Below are positions 43,582-46,412 of a DNA stretch of 46,412 nucleotides, in pieces; positions within the stretch are counted from its first letter, which is position 1; every line of letters begins with the position of its first letter. Source of the stretch: Candidatus Thorarchaeota archaeon (GTDB lineage Archaea; Asgardarchaeota; Thorarchaeia; Thorarchaeales; Thorarchaeaceae); NCBI GenBank assembly GCA_016841005.1, contig JAEORG010000232.1:1-46412 (forward strand). Direction: 5' to 3'. The notes beneath the pieces were generated by a model. The model saw only the letters and a list, made by a program, of their open reading frames with translations. It had not been told where the DNA came from and made no database searches. Position numbers and translations under genes: made by a program.

Positions 43582-43607
43582 AAAGCTGAAATTAAAGGTA
43601 TACTTGC

Positions 43608-44156
43608 ATGTATTTCAATAATATCATTACAATAAATTGCCACACCCAAGAAGTAATCAATGCAATTGTATCAGTCCATTTGATGAATGCAATGAGCGCT
43701 ACCGATGAATTACGAAGCTGGTTCTGGATTGTACCTTACTGGATCATATCATATAGCATTGTGTTGATTGGTTCAATTACTGTGGGGAGTATTATCGCAC
43801 CGAGTTTGTATTGGGTAGCATATCTTGTTATGGTTCCACTTCTAATAATTCCCATAGTTTACAAGAATCTTGTAGGTGGCGGATGTAGTCTGCGATTTCA
43901 AATCTGTGCATTTGTAAAAGGTGCTTTTGTTGGTATGCTATTCTTCATCGTCTCAATGCTAGTAGATCCTTTTGTATGGAATCTACTACAGCCCTCAATC
44001 GGTTGGAATGCGCTTTCCCTTGAAGGGTTTACAGCTGCAATCTATCAGATATGGTTCTACTCTGGCTTCTTCGGAGGTCTTGGTGCTCGAATTGTTGAAG
44101 TTAGAGGCTATGAACAGACAGGCACGATTACTGTTGCAGGTTTTAAGGATAGATGA
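43608..44156 (+). CDS. Multi-helix membrane protein
   Basis: The 182-residue protein has about five predicted membrane helices (for instance FWIVPYWIISYSIVLIGSIT, LYWVAYLVMVPLLIIPIV, VGMLFFIVSMLVDPFVW) and a C-terminal tail. AAAGGT upstream supports the ATG at 43608; a shorter start at 43692 (MSATDELRSW) is possible and would drop an odd hydrophilic leader. No family was recognised. Confidence 0.62.
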   Translation: MYFNNIITINCHTQEVINAIVSVHLMNAMSATDELRSWFWIVPYWIISYSIVLIGSITVGSIIAPSLYWVAYLVMVPLLIIPIVYKNLVGGGCSLRFQICAFVKGAFVGMLFFIVSMLVDPFVWNLLQPSIGWNALSLEGFTAAIYQIWFYSGFFGGLGARIVEVRGYEQTGTITVAGFKDR

Positions 44157-44208
44157 GAACACCATAGTATCTCTTCTCTCAGCTTCGATGGATATGTTTC
44201 TTGAGTGA

Positions 44209-46412
44209 TTATCTTCCTTGAGACTCAAGTAATGCACGAAGTTTAACTCGTGCATTTTCATTGTCACGATTATGCTGAATAGCAGTTAGAAAAGCATCCT
44301 CGGCTTCTCCAGGCTTATCGAGAACTACTAACACTTCACCAAGGTTACACCAAGCCTCTGAATAGTCTATTTTCTGTTGAATCGCTGTTCTGAAGGCCTC
44401 TTCAGCCTCCTTGTGACTATTCATCTGCATGAGAAGTTGACCCAAGTCATTCCATCCAATTGGATTGTTTGGACTCAAACCAACAGCCATACGAAGTGCT
44501 TCATAACTTTCGTTTAGATTACCAGCTTTGGTGTGAAGGTCTCCAAGTCGAATCCATGCTTCAGCGAAATTTGGTTCGCGTTCTGTTGCAGACTTGTATG
44601 CCTTAATTGCATCTTCTCTTCGTCCAAGATGTTCAAGTAATGTACCGAGCTCAAACCATATTGTATGATCATCAGGTCGGAGCTCAATTGCTTGCCGCAA
44701 AGCTTTCTCTGCATCCTCCACCCGTCCAAGATCTTCAAGTATTTCTCCAAGAAGAATCCAACTCTTCACTACATGTGGTGAACCCTCTAGCGCCTTTCTG
44801 AAAGCATCTTCTGCTTGTTCAAGATCCCCACGCATCTTAAGGAGAATCCCGAGATTGCTCCATGCTAAAGGATAACTTTCTCTTAGATTGATTGCAGTCC
44901 GAAGAGCCTTCTCACCTTCATCATAGCGTTCGAGCTGTACCAATAAGGCTCCAAGATTGCACCATGCTTCGGGATTAGAAGGACCATGTCTTGTTGATGC
45001 CCTAAGAGCATCTTCAGCTTCTTTCAAACGTCCTTGTCTGAGAAACACTGACCCAAGTCTTCTCCACGCTTTTGCATGATTAGGATCAACCTTCACAGCA
45101 GTCTTGAGAACTTTGAGTGCATCATCCATCCTATCAGCCTTTGCGAGAAGAGCTCCTAGATTAGACCATGCAACTCCAAGAGATGGATCAAGTTCGATGG
45201 CCTTTCGAAATGCACTCTCTGCCTCTTCAACACGTCCCATTTCATTAAATGTTAATCCGATTTTCGACCAAATGACTGCATAATCAGGTTCTAGGTTCAA
45301 TGCAGTCTGAATGGCTTCCTTACTCTCCTTTGGATTCCCAACTCTATAAAGAACGACTGCCAAATCTGACCAAGCTTCAATTGACTTCGGATCAAAGTCT
45401 AGAGCTCGGCGAAGAGATTTTTCTGCCTCCTCAAGATTACCCTGTTGTTTTAGGACTTCGCCTAGAAGAGCCCACGCTTCAGTATATTCTGGTTTAATCT
45501 TGATTGCATTACGCAAAGCTGATTCTGCTTCATTAATATGTCCCAGTTCTACCAGAACACTTCCCCACGTATATTGAACAGTTTCTAACTCAGGATATTC
45601 TGCTGCAGCGACCCTCAATTTCTCTTCTGCATCAGCAAGTCGACCCATTTTCATAAGCAACATGCCAAGTCTACTTAGTGCAACTGGATGGTCTGGTTGT
45701 TGCTCAAGAGCTCTCTCATATGCTGTTTCTGCATCCGTTAAAAGATCGTCTTGTTCTTGTAGGGAACCAATTAAAGCCCAAGAATCTGCATCATTTGGAA
45801 TCAGGTCAACAGCACGTTTGAATGCCTTCATCGCCTTGTCACTTCGCCCCACATCAACAAGGAGAGCTCCAAGGCTTTTCCATGCCTCTGCATCCGATGG
45901 ATCAAGTTTGACTGCATTTGTGTATGAATTTGCTGATTCTTTCTTACGCCCCAAAGCGCGGAGCGTATCACCTAATGCTCGATGTGCAGGAGAAAAAATT
46001 GGATTATACTTTAAAGCCAATTTAAGCGAGAGTTCACTATCTTCGAGTTTGTTTTGTTTGAATAGTATAATTCCTTTAGCAGTGTGTGCCTCACATGAAT
46101 TACTATCAGAAGATAGCGCAGATTCGACTGCTTTCATCGCCGCTGCGCGATCTCCTTTTTCATCAAGAAGGAGACCTAGTTCACTCCAGTACACAGGATG
46201 ATTTGGATTGATCTCGATCGCATTTCTCTGAGCCTCTTCTGCCTCGCCTAATCGCCTGAGTTTTCTAAGGATGATACCCTGCTCAAACCATAATCTTGCG
46301 TCATCATCTCCAGAGAGATTATCATCGGCAGCTATCGCAGACTTGTATGCAGAAAGAGCATCATCAAGTTGATTTGCCTGTTTGTATGCATCTCCTAAAG
46401 CAATCCATGGAT
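44209..46412 (-). CDS. TPR-repeat protein, 5' end outside window
   Basis: The frame is open to the right edge, so the N-terminus is missing; 733 residues are visible. About 21 tetratricopeptide repeats of 34 residues run end to end, for example AWSNLGALLAKADRMDDALK, AWCNLGALLVQLERYDEGEK and AWIRLGDLHTKAGNLNESYE, without any other domain. The array should make a long superhelical scaffold for protein-protein contacts. A GTG at 46194 is internal: the codons upstream (AAEEAQRNAIEINPNHP-like) are still TPR. Long TPR proteins are abundant in Asgard archaea. Partners are unknown. Confidence 0.93.
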   Translation of the reverse strand, partial: PWIALGDAYKQANQLDDALSAYKSAIAADDNLSGDDDARLWFEQGIILRKLRRLGEAEEAQRNAIEINPNHPVYWSELGLLLDEKGDRAAAMKAVESALSSDSNSCEAHTAKGIILFKQNKLEDSELSLKLALKYNPIFSPAHRALGDTLRALGRKKESANSYTNAVKLDPSDAEAWKSLGALLVDVGRSDKAMKAFKRAVDLIPNDADSWALIGSLQEQDDLLTDAETAYERALEQQPDHPVALSRLGMLLMKMGRLADAEEKLRVAAAEYPELETVQYTWGSVLVELGHINEAESALRNAIKIKPEYTEAWALLGEVLKQQGNLEEAEKSLRRALDFDPKSIEAWSDLAVVLYRVGNPKESKEAIQTALNLEPDYAVIWSKIGLTFNEMGRVEEAESAFRKAIELDPSLGVAWSNLGALLAKADRMDDALKVLKTAVKVDPNHAKAWRRLGSVFLRQGRLKEAEDALRASTRHGPSNPEAWCNLGALLVQLERYDEGEKALRTAINLRESYPLAWSNLGILLKMRGDLEQAEDAFRKALEGSPHVVKSWILLGEILEDLGRVEDAEKALRQAIELRPDDHTIWFELGTLLEHLGRREDAIKAYKSATEREPNFAEAWIRLGDLHTKAGNLNESYEALRMAVGLSPNNPIGWNDLGQLLMQMNSHKEAEEAFRTAIQQKIDYSEAWCNLGEVLVVLDKPGEAEDAFLTAIQHNRDNENARVKLRALLESQGR

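Noticed and set aside
44209..46412. Regularly spaced 102-base repeats that might be mistaken for a repeat array.
   Set aside because: They are codon-level echoes of 34-residue TPRs in one open frame, with no conserved direct repeat and spacer structure as in CRISPR.
1..46412. Insertion sequences, integrases, phage genes or attachment sites.
   Set aside because: No transposase, recombinase or terminal inverted repeats were seen anywhere in the window.

Overview
The window most likely comes from an archaeon, probably an Asgard lineage such as Thorarchaeia; the phylum is an inference. The reasons are an archaeal-type CODH/ACS operon in the order cdhA-cdhB-cdhC-cdhD-cdhE, archaeal TATA-like promoters, strong AGGTGA-type ribosome binding sites, moderately low GC, and Asgard-style small longin/roadblock-like and ubiquitin-like folds. 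No mobile element, CRISPR array, rRNA or tRNA was found. Genes are densely packed and no gene-free stretch exceeds about 300 bases; the longest are about 150-230 bases.

Region 1 (1-4.5 kb) holds surface and small accessory genes: the 3' end of a membrane-anchored exoprotein, a tiny membrane protein, a hotdog thioesterase, a ubiquitin-fold protein, and a secreted protein with three PPC domains, two Ig-like domains and a C-terminal caspase-like peptidase. Region 2 (4.5-8.2 kb) is a plus-strand run: membrane protein, DUF547 protein, winged-helix/methyltransferase-like protein, longin-like protein and a SAM methyltransferase. Region 3 (8.2-13.8 kb, mostly minus) has a methyltransferase overlapping a Tes/MJ0619-type radical SAM enzyme, a haloalkane-dehalogenase-like hydrolase and a CoA-transferase/GNAT fusion.

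Region 4 (14-31.8 kb) is the metabolic core. On the minus strand, transcribed from about 25.0 kb down to 15.4 kb, lie an iron-sulfur protein, a FwdB-like protein, a CooC ATPase and the five CODH/ACS genes; a second CooC lies further downstream. Divergently, on the plus strand, lie an HdrA-MvhD fusion and an eight-cluster polyferredoxin, with a FwdD-like gene converging on the latter. The FwdB homologue lacks the Cys-His pair that ligates and serves tungsten/molybdenum in true formylmethanofuran dehydrogenase, and no fwdA or fwdC is present. The inferred picture is a Wood-Ljungdahl carbonyl branch with its own soluble bifurcating or electron-relay complex. DUF166 and DUF3786 genes follow.

Region 5 (32-46.4 kb) has an Idh/MocA-type oxidoreductase, a GT-C-like multi-membrane protein, a VOC protein, an Lrp-type regulator with two helix-turn-helix regions, a 1,924-residue surface receptor that joins extracellular Ig-like repeats through one membrane helix to a cytosolic roadblock/longin-like domain, a histidine phosphatase, a membrane protein and a long TPR protein running off the right edge.

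Three loci have anomalous coding structure: the HdrA gene has no standard start codon and an in-frame TAA just upstream; the CoA-transferase gene has its conserved N-terminus upstream of the first ATG; and a small membrane-protein gene has a TAG followed by a 30-codon in-frame extension ending exactly at the next gene's start.
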